Shown one piece after another: positions 6,863 through 14,894 of a DNA stretch of 64,000 nt. Below the pieces are notes generated by a model. The model did not search any database. It was not told the DNA's origin and worked only from the letters and a program-made list of their open reading frames with translations. The position numbers and the translations under genes were made by a program. This DNA is from an uncultured Mediterranea sp. (GTDB lineage: Bacteria; Bacteroidota; Bacteroidia; Bacteroidales; Bacteroidaceae), in the NCBI RefSeq assembly GCF_902493215.1, contig NZ_CABUOL010000001.1, forward strand, positions 289,282 to 353,281, given 5' to 3'. Each line of letters begins with the position of its first letter. Positions within the stretch are counted from its first letter, which is position 1.

Positions 6863-8374
6863 ATGAATATAACGCGATTCCTCAACAACATCTATTTCAG
6901 TTCCCGCGCGAAGGAAATAGACCTGTATGCCGGAAATGCCGGAGACATACAACACCGTGTACTGATGCGCCTTGTCAGCAAGGCCGCCCGGACGGAATGG
7001 GGCCGGAAGTACGACTTCAGTTCCATACGCACTTACGAAGACTTCAAGAACCGCCTGCCGATACAGACTTATGAAGAAATAAAGCCCTACGTAGCCCGCC
7101 TGCGGGCCGGAGAGCAAAACCTGTTGTGGCCGTCTGAAATACGCTGGTTTGCCAAGTCGTCGGGTACGACGAACGACAAGAGCAAGTTCCTGCCCGTCAG
7201 CAAGGAATCGCTGCACGACACGCACTATCGCGGCGGTCAGGACGCCGTAGCCCTCTACCTGCGTCAGAACCCCGAAAGCCGATTCTTCTCGGGCAAGGGA
7301 CTGATTCTGGGCGGAAGCCACGCTCCCAACCTGAACACGAACCACAGCCTTGTGGGCGACCTGTCGGCCATCCTGATGGAAAACCTCAATCCGCTGGTCA
7401 ACTACATCCGCGTACCGAGCAAGCAGACGGCACTGATGGAACACTTCGAGCCGAAGATGGAAGCCATTGCCCGCGAAACTATCCATGCCAACGTCACCAA
7501 CCTGTCGGGCGTACCGTCGTGGATGCTGGTGCTCATCAAGCACATCCTGGAAAAAACGGGCAAGCAGAGCCTGGAGGAAGTGTGGCCCAATCTGGAAGTC
7601 TTCTTCCACGGCGGCGTAGCCTTCACACCCTACCGCGAGCAATACAAGGAGGTGATACGCAGCAGCAAGATGCACTACGTAGAGACCTACAATGCTTCCG
7701 AAGGCTACTTCGGTACGCAAAGCGACCCCACCGACCGCTCCATGCTGCTGATGATTGACTATGGTATCTTCTATGAATTTATACCTTTGGAGGACATCGG
7801 CAAGGAGAACCCGCGCATCTGTTGCCTCGAAGAGGTGGAACTGAACAAGAATTATGCCATGGTCATCTCCACTTCGGCCGGCCTCTGGCGATACATCATC
7901 GGCGATACAGTGAAGTTCACCAACAACCGTCCCTACAAGTTCGTCATCACGGGCCGCACCAAGCACTTCATCAACGCCTTCGGCGAAGAGCTCATCGTAG
8001 ACAATGCCGAGAAGGGACTGGCCAAGGCTTGTGCCGAGACGGGCGCACGCATTACGGACTACTCCGCCGCTCCCGTCTTCATGGATGCGAACGCCAAGTG
8101 CCGCCACCAGTGGCTGATTGAGTTCGCCCAGATGCCCGACGACCTCGGCAAGTTTGCCCGCATTCTGGACGACACGCTGAAGGAGGTCAACTCCGACTAC
8201 GAGGCCAAACGCCAGAACGACCTGGCCCTGCAACCGCTGGAAGTCATCGTGGCACGCACGGGCCTCTTCCACGACTGGCTCGACCAGAAAGGCAAGCTGG
8301 GCGGACAGCACAAGATTCCCCGCCTGAGCAACACGCGCGAATATATCGAAGAAATGCTGAAGCTGAACCGATAG
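6863..8374 (+). CDS. GH3-auxin-responsive-promoter-family acyl-adenylating enzyme
   Basis: About 503 residues, full length for the GH3 family of firefly-luciferase-fold enzymes, which in plants adenylate a carboxylic acid and join it to an amino acid. The ATP-binding P-loop-like motif is KSSGTTNDKSKFLPVS; YNASEGYFGTQ and ITGRTKHFINAFGEELIVDNAE are the later conserved adenylation motifs. No signal peptide is visible, so it is cytoplasmic. In bacteria the substrates are not known to me. The start at 6863 is chosen because the protein then begins MNITRFLNNIYF and because the -7 box at 6827 excludes the ATG at 6836. It is not linked to any obvious biosynthetic cluster. Confidence 0.8.
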   Translation: MNITRFLNNIYFSSRAKEIDLYAGNAGDIQHRVLMRLVSKAARTEWGRKYDFSSIRTYEDFKNRLPIQTYEEIKPYVARLRAGEQNLLWPSEIRWFAKSSGTTNDKSKFLPVSKESLHDTHYRGGQDAVALYLRQNPESRFFSGKGLILGGSHAPNLNTNHSLVGDLSAILMENLNPLVNYIRVPSKQTALMEHFEPKMEAIARETIHANVTNLSGVPSWMLVLIKHILEKTGKQSLEEVWPNLEVFFHGGVAFTPYREQYKEVIRSSKMHYVETYNASEGYFGTQSDPTDRSMLLMIDYGIFYEFIPLEDIGKENPRICCLEEVELNKNYAMVISTSAGLWRYIIGDTVKFTNNRPYKFVITGRTKHFINAFGEELIVDNAEKGLAKACAETGARITDYSAAPVFMDANAKCRHQWLIEFAQMPDDLGKFARILDDTLKEVNSDYEAKRQNDLALQPLEVIVARTGLFHDWLDQKGKLGGQHKIPRLSNTREYIEEMLKLNR

Positions 8375-8431
8375 GCAGGCCGACAGAGGGTCTGCCTCCG
8401 CCACACAAGTCATACCTTAAAAGGATTACAT

Positions 8432-9376
8432 ATGAAAATGAAAAAGCTATGGCTCCTTCTGCCCATTCTGTTGGGCAGTTGCGCTCCGAAGGTAATTACA
8501 GACATTACCCGTTCTTATCCGCCCCTCGCCACAGCCGACGAGGTACGGTTGTACGAAGTGGGCGACTCCGTACCGCAAACCGCACAGCAGATAGGCCAGG
8601 TAAAGGTCGTGGACCGAGGGATGACTACCCAATGCAGCTACGAGCAGGTGGTGGCACTGGCCAAAGAAGAAACTGCCAAAAGCGGAGGCAATGCGCTGGC
8701 CCTGACCCGACACAAACAGCCTTCGCTATGGAGCAGCTGCCATCAGATTACAGGCAACATGCTTCGGATAGACGGAACAAAGGCAGAAACGTTGTCCGCA
8801 CGAAACACATCGTCCGTACCCGCATCGGACGACTGCAAGTGTGAAGATCCATCCACTCTCCAGCATCATACGTTCTACGCCAACATAGGATACGCTTTCA
8901 TGACCAGCAAGTTCTATTTGCCGCAAGGAGCCACAGGGCATCCCAAGAACGGTCTGGACTGGCAACTGGGATACGACTGGGTATCAAAAAACGGATTCGG
9001 TGCAGGACTGATGTACTCGGGCTACCATTCTTCCTACACATACGGCCCAACCGATTTCAAGGTAGCGCTTACCTACGTCGCCCCGCAGTTTGTCATGAAA
9101 CAGCAAGCCGGGCGTTGGGCTTTCGAGGAAAAAGCCGGCATCGGCTATTTCAACTACAAGGAATCATCGGACCTCGGGAGTGCTTCAACGGCCGGTGTAG
9201 GATACAACTTCCTCATAGGTGCGGAGTATAACGTGGCCAAGCACATCGGTATCGGAGCCAACATCGGATATATCGCCGGTTCGCTGCCCGAACAGGATGG
9301 CGCCACGCAGTCCGACGACAGTGCTTCCGGCATTTTCCGCCTGCATCTCAATGTCGGCATCCGCTACCATTTCTGA
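8432..9376 (+). CDS. Lipoprotein with RcsF-like N-domain and C-terminal beta-barrel
   Basis: A 314-residue predicted outer-membrane lipoprotein: lipobox LLGSC with the lipidated Cys at residue 17. Residues about 35-113 show alternating strands, an EETAKSGGNALAL helix-strand element and cysteines at 68 and 103, a layout that recalls the RcsF/YbjQ fold. A linker with Cys135 and Cys137 follows. Residues about 147-314 alternate aromatic and small residues as in an outer-membrane beta-barrel and end in phenylalanine (VGIRYHF), the usual barrel-assembly signal. The fold match is my inference from pattern only; the function is unknown. It starts 57 bases after the GH3-family gene and may be cotranscribed with it. 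Confidence 0.6.
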   Translation: MKMKKLWLLLPILLGSCAPKVITDITRSYPPLATADEVRLYEVGDSVPQTAQQIGQVKVVDRGMTTQCSYEQVVALAKEETAKSGGNALALTRHKQPSLWSSCHQITGNMLRIDGTKAETLSARNTSSVPASDDCKCEDPSTLQHHTFYANIGYAFMTSKFYLPQGATGHPKNGLDWQLGYDWVSKNGFGAGLMYSGYHSSYTYGPTDFKVALTYVAPQFVMKQQAGRWAFEEKAGIGYFNYKESSDLGSASTAGVGYNFLIGAEYNVAKHIGIGANIGYIAGSLPEQDGATQSDDSASGIFRLHLNVGIRYHF

Positions 9377-9489
9377 TTCTCAAGGTTTCCGAGACAGGAA
9401 AACAGAAAGCAGCTGATACACAGACTTCTGTAAGACGAGGGAAGGCTTGCATAAAGGACAGGCTTCGCTCCTCTCAAAATCATAGGACC

Positions 9490-9555
9490 TTTTGCTCCAA
9501 AAGCGGTAATGTTTTGGGGCAAAAGGTCGTATGTTTTAGTCTAAAACATTATAGG
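9490..9555. repeat. 22-bp-period tandem array, locus B (3 units, hairpin-forming)
   Basis: Three 22-bp units start at 9490, 9512 and 9534, each opening with TTTT and containing CAAAA or TAAAA. Units 1 and 2 are inverted relative to each other, so GACCTTTTGCTCCAAAA (9486-9502) pairs with TTTTGGGGCAAAAGGTC (9512-9528) with one wobble. Unit 3 holds the perfect palindrome ATGTTTTAG-T-CTAAAACAT (9531-9549). The array lies between convergent genes, reaches the mnmA stop codon, and can act as a bidirectional terminator. Confidence 0.65.
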
Positions 9556-10589
9556 ATAATTCCACCCCCGAGCAGCAGCCCTTCGGCATCATAGAAAGCG
9601 GCGGCTTGCCCCGAAGCCACGGCTTCGAGCGGGTCGAGCAGGTGCACGTGCAGGCGGTCGTCGTCCGTGCGCGAGACGAGGCAGCGGTTGGCCTGCTTGC
9701 GGTATCGTATCTTCACGATGACCGCCCCACTGCCCAAGACCCGGGCCTCATCCACAAGGTTCCAGTCCTTCAGCCACATCTCCGTCCGATAGAGGGAGGC
9801 GAGCGGCGCCAGTACCACTTCATTGCGTTCGCGGCATGTCTCCTTCACATAGACCGCACGGTTCAGGTGAATGCCCAGTCCGCGACGTTGGCCTACGGTG
9901 TAGAAGGGATAGCCTTCGTGCCACCCCAGAAAAGCACCGTTTTCATCGAGAAAGGCTCCCCGTCCGGGCAAACAATCAGCCGGAACCACCCGGCGCAGGA
10001 AGGTGCGGTAATCCATCGGGCAGAAGCATACGCCTAGGCTGTCCTTCTTCTCGGCCACACGCTGAAATCCCCGACGGGCGGCATAGGCACGGGCCTCTAC
10101 CTTGGTCAGGTCGCCCATGGGCAGGAGCATGCGCTCCAGTATATCCTGCTTCAGTCCCCAAAGGAAGAACGACTGGTCCTTGTCGGCATCGGCGGCAGGA
10201 GCGATGTACCACAGCCCGTCGCGGCATACCTTCCGCACGTAGTGCCCCGTGGCGATGCAGGAGATGCCCCTTTCATCGGCCAGACGGGCCAAGAGCGGCC
10301 ACTTCAGCCGATTGTTGCACACGGTACAGGGTACGGGCGTGCGACCCGCCAGATATTCTTCGGTGAAATAACGGACCACCTGCGCTTCGAAGGCTTCGCG
10401 GGCGTCGTATTCGAAGTGGGCAATACCCAAACGGTCGGCCAGACGGGCAGCCTCTTCGGCACCACGCCCTCCGTCGTCGTGCAGGCGGAGGGTGACGCCT
10501 GTCACCTCGTATCCGGCTTCCTGCAACTTCATGGCCGCCACGGAGCTGTCGGTCCCTCCGCTCATGCCCAGCAATACACGTTTCTCCAT
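9549..10589 (-). CDS. mnmA: tRNA-specific 2-thiouridylase (MnmA family paralogue)
   Basis: A 346-residue PP-loop enzyme that thiolates U34 of Lys, Glu and Gln tRNAs using sulfur passed from a desulfurase. The ATP-binding loop is SGGTDSS (residues 10-16); the family more often has SGGVDSS. The catalytic cysteines are Cys91 in CTVCNN and Cys188 in GVCFC. ATGHYVRK and DKDQSFFLWGL are further family motifs. Bacteroides commonly carry more than one MnmA paralogue, so this need not be the main one. It has its own -7 box at 10617-10624 and ends in repeat array B. Confidence 0.85.
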   Translation of the reverse strand: MEKRVLLGMSGGTDSSVAAMKLQEAGYEVTGVTLRLHDDGGRGAEEAARLADRLGIAHFEYDAREAFEAQVVRYFTEEYLAGRTPVPCTVCNNRLKWPLLARLADERGISCIATGHYVRKVCRDGLWYIAPAADADKDQSFFLWGLKQDILERMLLPMGDLTKVEARAYAARRGFQRVAEKKDSLGVCFCPMDYRTFLRRVVPADCLPGRGAFLDENGAFLGWHEGYPFYTVGQRRGLGIHLNRAVYVKETCRERNEVVLAPLASLYRTEMWLKDWNLVDEARVLGSGAVIVKIRYRKQANRCLVSRTDDDRLHVHLLDPLEAVASGQAAAFYDAEGLLLGGGIIL

Positions 10590-10616
10590 CGTTCGGTCTG
10601 TTAAGCGTTACGGAGG

Positions 10617-10624
10617 CAAAGATA
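10617..10624 (-). promoter_or_regulatory. -7 box of mnmA
   Basis: Minus strand reads TATCTTTG, a perfect TAnnTTTG box, about 28 bases before the ATG. It directly follows the hairpin that terminates the upstream lipoprotein gene. Confidence 0.5.
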
Positions 10625-10626
10625 CA

Positions 10627-10656
10627 AAAAAGGATGCCACGACGGGCATCCCTTTT
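10627..10656 (-). terminator. Hairpin terminator after the DUF4840-like lipoprotein gene
   Basis: AAAAAGGATGCC and GGCATCCCTTTT form a stem with one bulged base around a short loop. On the minus strand it ends in a run of T, so it fits intrinsic termination of the lipoprotein gene before mnmA. Confidence 0.6.
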
Positions 10657-10696
10657 ATCGGTATCAGACTAACTTGCAGTTATTCATTCGTTTTAC

Positions 10697-11308
10697 TTAT
10701 TTCTTCTTCATTTCAAAGGTAAATCCGGTAGCAGGGAAAGCCGGGAAAGGCTGGTCATTGACCGTCACGCTGCTGGCTTCAAGTCCCAGGTTCAGATTCT
10801 TTGTCTCGAACTCGTAGTTGCCCTTGTTGGCAGCTGCCACTTCTACCTTTACGGTCAACGTATTGTTTTCATCCATCGGTACGGAGATTTCCAGCGGTTT
10901 CGGGTCGAATGCCATGTAGACACTGTCCTTGGCGGCAGTCATCGTAGCCTCATAGCCCACCTTGTAGCTTACCTTGCCAACGGCCTCAACGATGGCATCG
11001 GCCTGTTCCTCACCAACGATGGAAACAATCAGGTCGCGCACGGGGAACTCATCGAAGTAAACGGTATCGTTCTTCACCTGAGCAGCCACATCGACGCCTG
11101 CAGGTTCTTCACCTTCTCCTTCGGCAAAAGTCGACTGATCCAACAAAGCGGTCTGCATCAAGCCGGCATAGTCACCGTATACATCTTCTACTTTCGGTTC
11201 AGTGGGGTTTTGGGGATCGTCGTCGTCGCTGCAAGCAACAAAACCCAGCGTACAGCCGGCCAACATCAAGGACACAAAAAGGCGGTTGAATTTCATTTCT
11301 TTTTTCAT
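10697..11308 (-). CDS. DUF4840-like lipoprotein
   Basis: About 203 residues. A signal peptide ends in the lipobox GFVACS followed by DDDDP, the acidic stretch after the lipid-bearing Cys that favours surface export in Bacteroidetes. The rest is beta-rich with repeated polar strands (VKNDTVYFDEFPV, KDSVYMAFDPKPLEIS, NTLTVKVEVAAAN) and ends in a basic FEMKKK. It matches the pattern of Bacteroides DUF4840 lipoproteins as I know them; no function is established. It stands alone with its own terminator. The start at 11308 is preferred over 11314 because it gives a standard MKK signal peptide. Confidence 0.6.
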   Translation of the reverse strand: MKKEMKFNRLFVSLMLAGCTLGFVACSDDDDPQNPTEPKVEDVYGDYAGLMQTALLDQSTFAEGEGEEPAGVDVAAQVKNDTVYFDEFPVRDLIVSIVGEEQADAIVEAVGKVSYKVGYEATMTAAKDSVYMAFDPKPLEISVPMDENNTLTVKVEVAAANKGNYEFETKNLNLGLEASSVTVNDQPFPAFPATGFTFEMKKK

Positions 11309-11467
11309 AATCATTGTTCAGTTTAGTCAGTTAGTCTTTGCTTTAGAAAGATGGAAAGGCCGGAAATACTGCACAAACGAGTCTTAACAAACGTTAACAA
11401 GAAAACAGCGAAGTAAGATGCCGGCAAAAAAACAGGGCCATCATGGAGCTACTTATCCGAAAAACAG

Positions 11468-11475
11468 TAACTTTG
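11468..11475 (+). promoter_or_regulatory. -7 box of cysS
   Basis: TAACTTTG is a perfect TAnnTTTG match 31 bases before the cysS ATG. Confidence 0.5.
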
Positions 11476-11506
11476 TGCTTTCAACCGGAAATAAAAACCT
11501 AACAAT

Positions 11507-12982
11507 ATGGAACATCAACTGACGATTTACAACACGCTGACCCGAAGGAAAGAAGTATTCAAGCCGCTGCACGCCCCGCACGTGGGTATGTACGTCTGCG
11601 GCCCTACGGTCTATGGCGACCCACACCTAGGACACGCCCGTCCGGCCATTACCTTCGATATTCTCTTCCGTTACCTCAAACATCTGGGATATAAAGTGCG
11701 CTACGTGCGCAACATCACCGACGTGGGCCACCTGGAACACGACGCCGACGAAGGCGAGGACAAGATAGCCAAGAAGGCCCGCCTGGAACAGCTGGAGCCG
11801 ATGGAAGTGGCACAATACTATGCCAACCGCTACCACGAGGCCATGGATGCACTGGGCGTACTGCGTCCCAGCATCGAGCCGCAGGCTTCGGGACACATCA
11901 TCGAGCAGATTGAACTGGTGAAGGAAATCTTGAAGAACGGATATGCCTACGAAAGCAAGGGTTCCGTATACTTCGATGTGGCCAAATACAATCACGACCA
12001 CCACTACGGCAAGTTGTCGGGCCGCAACCTGGACGACGTGCTCAACACCACCCGCGAACTGGACGGACAGGACGAGAAGCGCAACCCTGCCGACTTTGCC
12101 CTGTGGAAGAATGCCCAGCCCGAACACATCATGCGCTGGCCCTCGCCCTGGGGTAACGGTTTCCCCGGCTGGCACTGCGAATGTACGGCCATGGGGCGCA
12201 AGTACCTGGGCGAACACTTCGACATCCACGGAGGCGGTATGGACCTCATCTTCCCCCACCACGAATGCGAGATCGCACAAAGCGTAGCCAGCCAGGGCGA
12301 CGACATGGTACATTACTGGATGCACAACAACATGCTGACCGTCAACGGACAGAAGATGGGCAAGAGCTACAACAACTTCATCACACTGGAGCAGCTCTTC
12401 ACCGGCACACATCCGCTGCTGGAGCAGGCCTACACGCCGATGACCATCCGCTTCTTCACCCTGCAGGCCCACTACCGCAGCACCGTGGACTTCGGCAACG
12501 AAGCCCTGAAGGCTGCCGAGAAGGGACTGGCCCGACTGATGGATGCCGTCAGCGGACTGGAGAAGATAACGCCCGCACAGGCATCGACGGTCGACGTAAA
12601 GGCACTGCGCGAGAAGTGTTACGACGCCATGGACGACGATCTGAACACGCCCATCGTCATCGCCCACCTGTTCGATGGTGCCAAGATGGTGAACAACATC
12701 CTGGCCGGTAACGACACCATCACCGCTGCCGACCTGGACGAACTGAAAGAGACCTTCCGCCTCTTCTGCTTCGACATCCTGGGACTGAAGGCTGAAAACG
12801 CCTCGAACGCTGCCCGTGAAGAAGCCTTCGGCCACGTAGTGGACATGCTGCTGGAAGAGCGCGCCAAGGCCAAGGCCAACAAGGACTGGGCTACGAGCGA
12901 CAAAATCCGCAACGAACTGACCGCCCTCGGCTTCGAAATCAAAGACGGCAAGGACGGTTCGGAATGGAAACTGAACAAATAA
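11507..12982 (+). CDS. cysS: Cysteinyl-tRNA synthetase
   Basis: A 491-residue class I aminoacyl-tRNA synthetase that charges tRNA-Cys in the cytoplasm. The HIGH-type motif is in GPTVYGDPHLGHARP near residue 33, and the KMSKS-type motif is GQKMGKSYNN. The zinc-binding ligands are Cys in YVCGPT, Cys in GWHCECT and His/Glu in FPHHECEIAQS, which is diagnostic for CysRS. Length and ending (WKLNK) are normal. It is transcribed alone and ends at a strong hairpin. Confidence 0.97.
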   Translation: MEHQLTIYNTLTRRKEVFKPLHAPHVGMYVCGPTVYGDPHLGHARPAITFDILFRYLKHLGYKVRYVRNITDVGHLEHDADEGEDKIAKKARLEQLEPMEVAQYYANRYHEAMDALGVLRPSIEPQASGHIIEQIELVKEILKNGYAYESKGSVYFDVAKYNHDHHYGKLSGRNLDDVLNTTRELDGQDEKRNPADFALWKNAQPEHIMRWPSPWGNGFPGWHCECTAMGRKYLGEHFDIHGGGMDLIFPHHECEIAQSVASQGDDMVHYWMHNNMLTVNGQKMGKSYNNFITLEQLFTGTHPLLEQAYTPMTIRFFTLQAHYRSTVDFGNEALKAAEKGLARLMDAVSGLEKITPAQASTVDVKALREKCYDAMDDDLNTPIVIAHLFDGAKMVNNILAGNDTITAADLDELKETFRLFCFDILGLKAENASNAAREEAFGHVVDMLLEERAKAKANKDWATSDKIRNELTALGFEIKDGKDGSEWKLNK

Positions 12983-13010
12983 AACGGGAGGCAAACTTCC
13001 GATAAAGGCA

Positions 13011-13051
13011 AGCGAGGCTGCACCCGCAATGATACGGGATGCAGCCTCGCT
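13011..13051. terminator. Strong hairpin downstream of cysS
   Basis: AGCGAGGCTGCA pairs perfectly with TGCAGCCTCGCT, extended inward by CCCG/CGGG with one bulged T around an 8-base loop. There is no long T run, but the stem is GC-rich and lies just after the cysS stop, before the convergent sulfatase gene. Confidence 0.65.
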
Positions 13052-13087
13052 TGTATCCTATCACCAACACCCGCAGGCAGGCGTTGC

Positions 13088-13202
13088 GACACAGTGCTTC
13101 CTGACGGTCTGACACAGTGCTTCGTGAGGTTGTCACGAAGCACTTCCTGAGAGGGTGACAAAGCACTGCATCAGACTCTCAGGAAGCACTTCGTCAGCAT
13201 GC
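13088..13202. repeat. 23-bp-period tandem array, locus C (5 units, mixed orientation)
   Basis: Five units of 23 bp start at 13088, 13111, 13134, 13157 and 13180. Units 1 and 2 carry CAGTGCTTC, while units 3 to 5 carry the inverted core GAAGCAC or AAAGCAC. The spacers (CTGACGGTCT, GTGAGGTTGT and so on) vary but keep CTGA/GTGA-like starts. It lies between the convergent cysS and sulfatase genes. It is the only array here with a 23-bp rather than 22-bp period. Confidence 0.7.
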
Positions 13203-13239
13203 AAGGGCATATTTCTGTCAAGAAAGAGAAAAAACGGCA

Positions 13240-14784
13240 TCAATATGGTATCATATCCTTCAGAATGCCCTCCAGATACCAGGGATCTTCTATCTCCTTC
13301 AACACCTTGCCCATCTCGGCACAAAGTTCCTTTACCACTTCGGGATGTTCATCCAGCGGCAGGTTGTTCAGCTGATACGGATCGTTCACATCATCGAAGA
13401 GGAGCGACTTCTTCAACTGGCGGGTCTGACGGTCGATGTAGAGTGCCAGTGTATAACGGGCCGACTTGAAACCACGGGCCGAGGGAAAGTAAGTCTGCAC
13501 CTTGCCTTCGGCGTCCTTCTTACCGTCTACATTCTGGATGTAGAGTGCACCAGTCGGGCGCACCATATCAGCCTTTTCATCGAAGAAAAGAGGTGCATAG
13601 TTGCGTCCCTGCACCGCAGCAGGAATGGAATCGGTCAGGCCGGCCAGCCCCAACAAGGTAGGCATGATGTCGGGCGACGAAAGCATCAGGTCGTCCACAC
13701 GCGGCGCCAGCTTGCCGGGATATCGCACCAGGAAAGGCACATTCATCGATTCGGCATAAGGTGAATTCTTGGGATCGTCGGTACGCTGGCTGCACATCGT
13801 TTCACCGTGATCCGACGAGAAGACAACGATGGTGTTCTTGTCCAGTCCCAGTTCCTTCAGCGCATCGAGTATCTGTCCGAAAGCACGGTCCACACCGGTC
13901 ACCGAAGCGAAATAATAGGGGGTACTGGCTGCCTTCTCCATCGTGGCATCGGCATTGGGACGTACCAACAGGCTGTCCAGCGGCACATCCTTGTAGAGAT
14001 TGAAGTCCTCCTCCATACAGTCGTCCAGCGAGCGGTAAGGGCTATGGGGCGGATTCATGCCCACCATGATGAAGAACGGCTTCTTCGGATTGCGCACGTT
14101 GCCTTCGTTCTTCAGATAGTTGACCACCATCTTGGCCTCGTGCAGGGGCGACCACTCCTTGGGGTCGTGCCGACGTCCTTCCGTATCCCAGTAATGGGGA
14201 TTCTTGTGTACGTCATACGTTCCGTAGGAATACCAATAGTTGAAGCCATGGCGACGCTCCTTCGGCGTATAGGCGTCCCAGGCCGGTACGCGGTCTTCTA
14301 CATAATGGCCCGGCCGGGCAGGGTCATTGGGCGTGGGAAAATCGACGTGCAGCTTGCCGAAGTAAGCACAGTCATAACCCGCCTTGCTGAAAACGTCGCT
14401 GACGCATTCGGCATCCGCCCGCAGGGAACTGATGGGGCGGTCGGCGTTGCAGTTCAAGGGCACTCCGCTCTTGTTGGGATACATGCCCGTCAGCAGAATG
14501 CCACGATGCGGGCTGCTCAGAGGACAGTTGCTCTGTGCCGAAGTCAACACCACCGACTCACGGGCAAAATCGTTCAAACGAGGCGTATGAACGGGGTCAT
14601 TCCGGAAGTTGACATGTTCGCGGAAGCCTTCCAGTCTCCAGAACTCCATGGCCTGATTGCGGTACTGGTCGGGAAATACATAGATGACATTGGGCTGGCA
14701 AGGTTGTTCAGACTGTTGTGCCTTGCATCCGGCCAAAGCAAGCAGACCGGCACTGCCTATGATAAGATTGAAAGAATGTTTCAT
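13240..14784 (-). CDS. Ser-type lipoprotein sulfatase (probable chondroitin GalNAc-4-O-sulfatase)
   Basis: A 514-residue family S1 sulfatase. The signal peptide has the lipobox LALAGC (Cys20). The formylglycine motif is S90-S-P-H-R in LSSPHRGILLTG, a Ser-type site that an anaerobic radical-SAM sulfatase-maturating enzyme must convert to formylglycine. Metal ligands are visible in FPDQYR and SSDHGET. It lies directly downstream of GH88 in the same orientation, the order I recall for the B. thetaiotaomicron BT3348 (GH88) and BT3349 (4-O-sulfatase) genes. The 4-O position is therefore inferred from context and memory, not shown by the sequence. It would act on chondroitin or dermatan sulfate chains. 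Confidence 0.82.
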   Translation of the reverse strand: MKHSFNLIIGSAGLLALAGCKAQQSEQPCQPNVIYVFPDQYRNQAMEFWRLEGFREHVNFRNDPVHTPRLNDFARESVVLTSAQSNCPLSSPHRGILLTGMYPNKSGVPLNCNADRPISSLRADAECVSDVFSKAGYDCAYFGKLHVDFPTPNDPARPGHYVEDRVPAWDAYTPKERRHGFNYWYSYGTYDVHKNPHYWDTEGRRHDPKEWSPLHEAKMVVNYLKNEGNVRNPKKPFFIMVGMNPPHSPYRSLDDCMEEDFNLYKDVPLDSLLVRPNADATMEKAASTPYYFASVTGVDRAFGQILDALKELGLDKNTIVVFSSDHGETMCSQRTDDPKNSPYAESMNVPFLVRYPGKLAPRVDDLMLSSPDIMPTLLGLAGLTDSIPAAVQGRNYAPLFFDEKADMVRPTGALYIQNVDGKKDAEGKVQTYFPSARGFKSARYTLALYIDRQTRQLKKSLLFDDVNDPYQLNNLPLDEHPEVVKELCAEMGKVLKEIEDPWYLEGILKDMIPY

Positions 14785-14894
14785 GGTTCATTGTTGTTTG
14801 AGGGAGAAACAAACTGCAGGCTACAAACTGCAGATACCGGCACTTGGTCTTCCTGCCTGCAGTCTGTAGCCCGCAACTTATATCTGTAACCGAA

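Noticed and set aside
13088..13202. The 22-23 bp arrays as CRISPR
   Set aside because: Units are only 22-23 bp in total, spacers of 7-9 bp are far too short, repeats are degenerate and sometimes inverted, and no cas gene is nearby.
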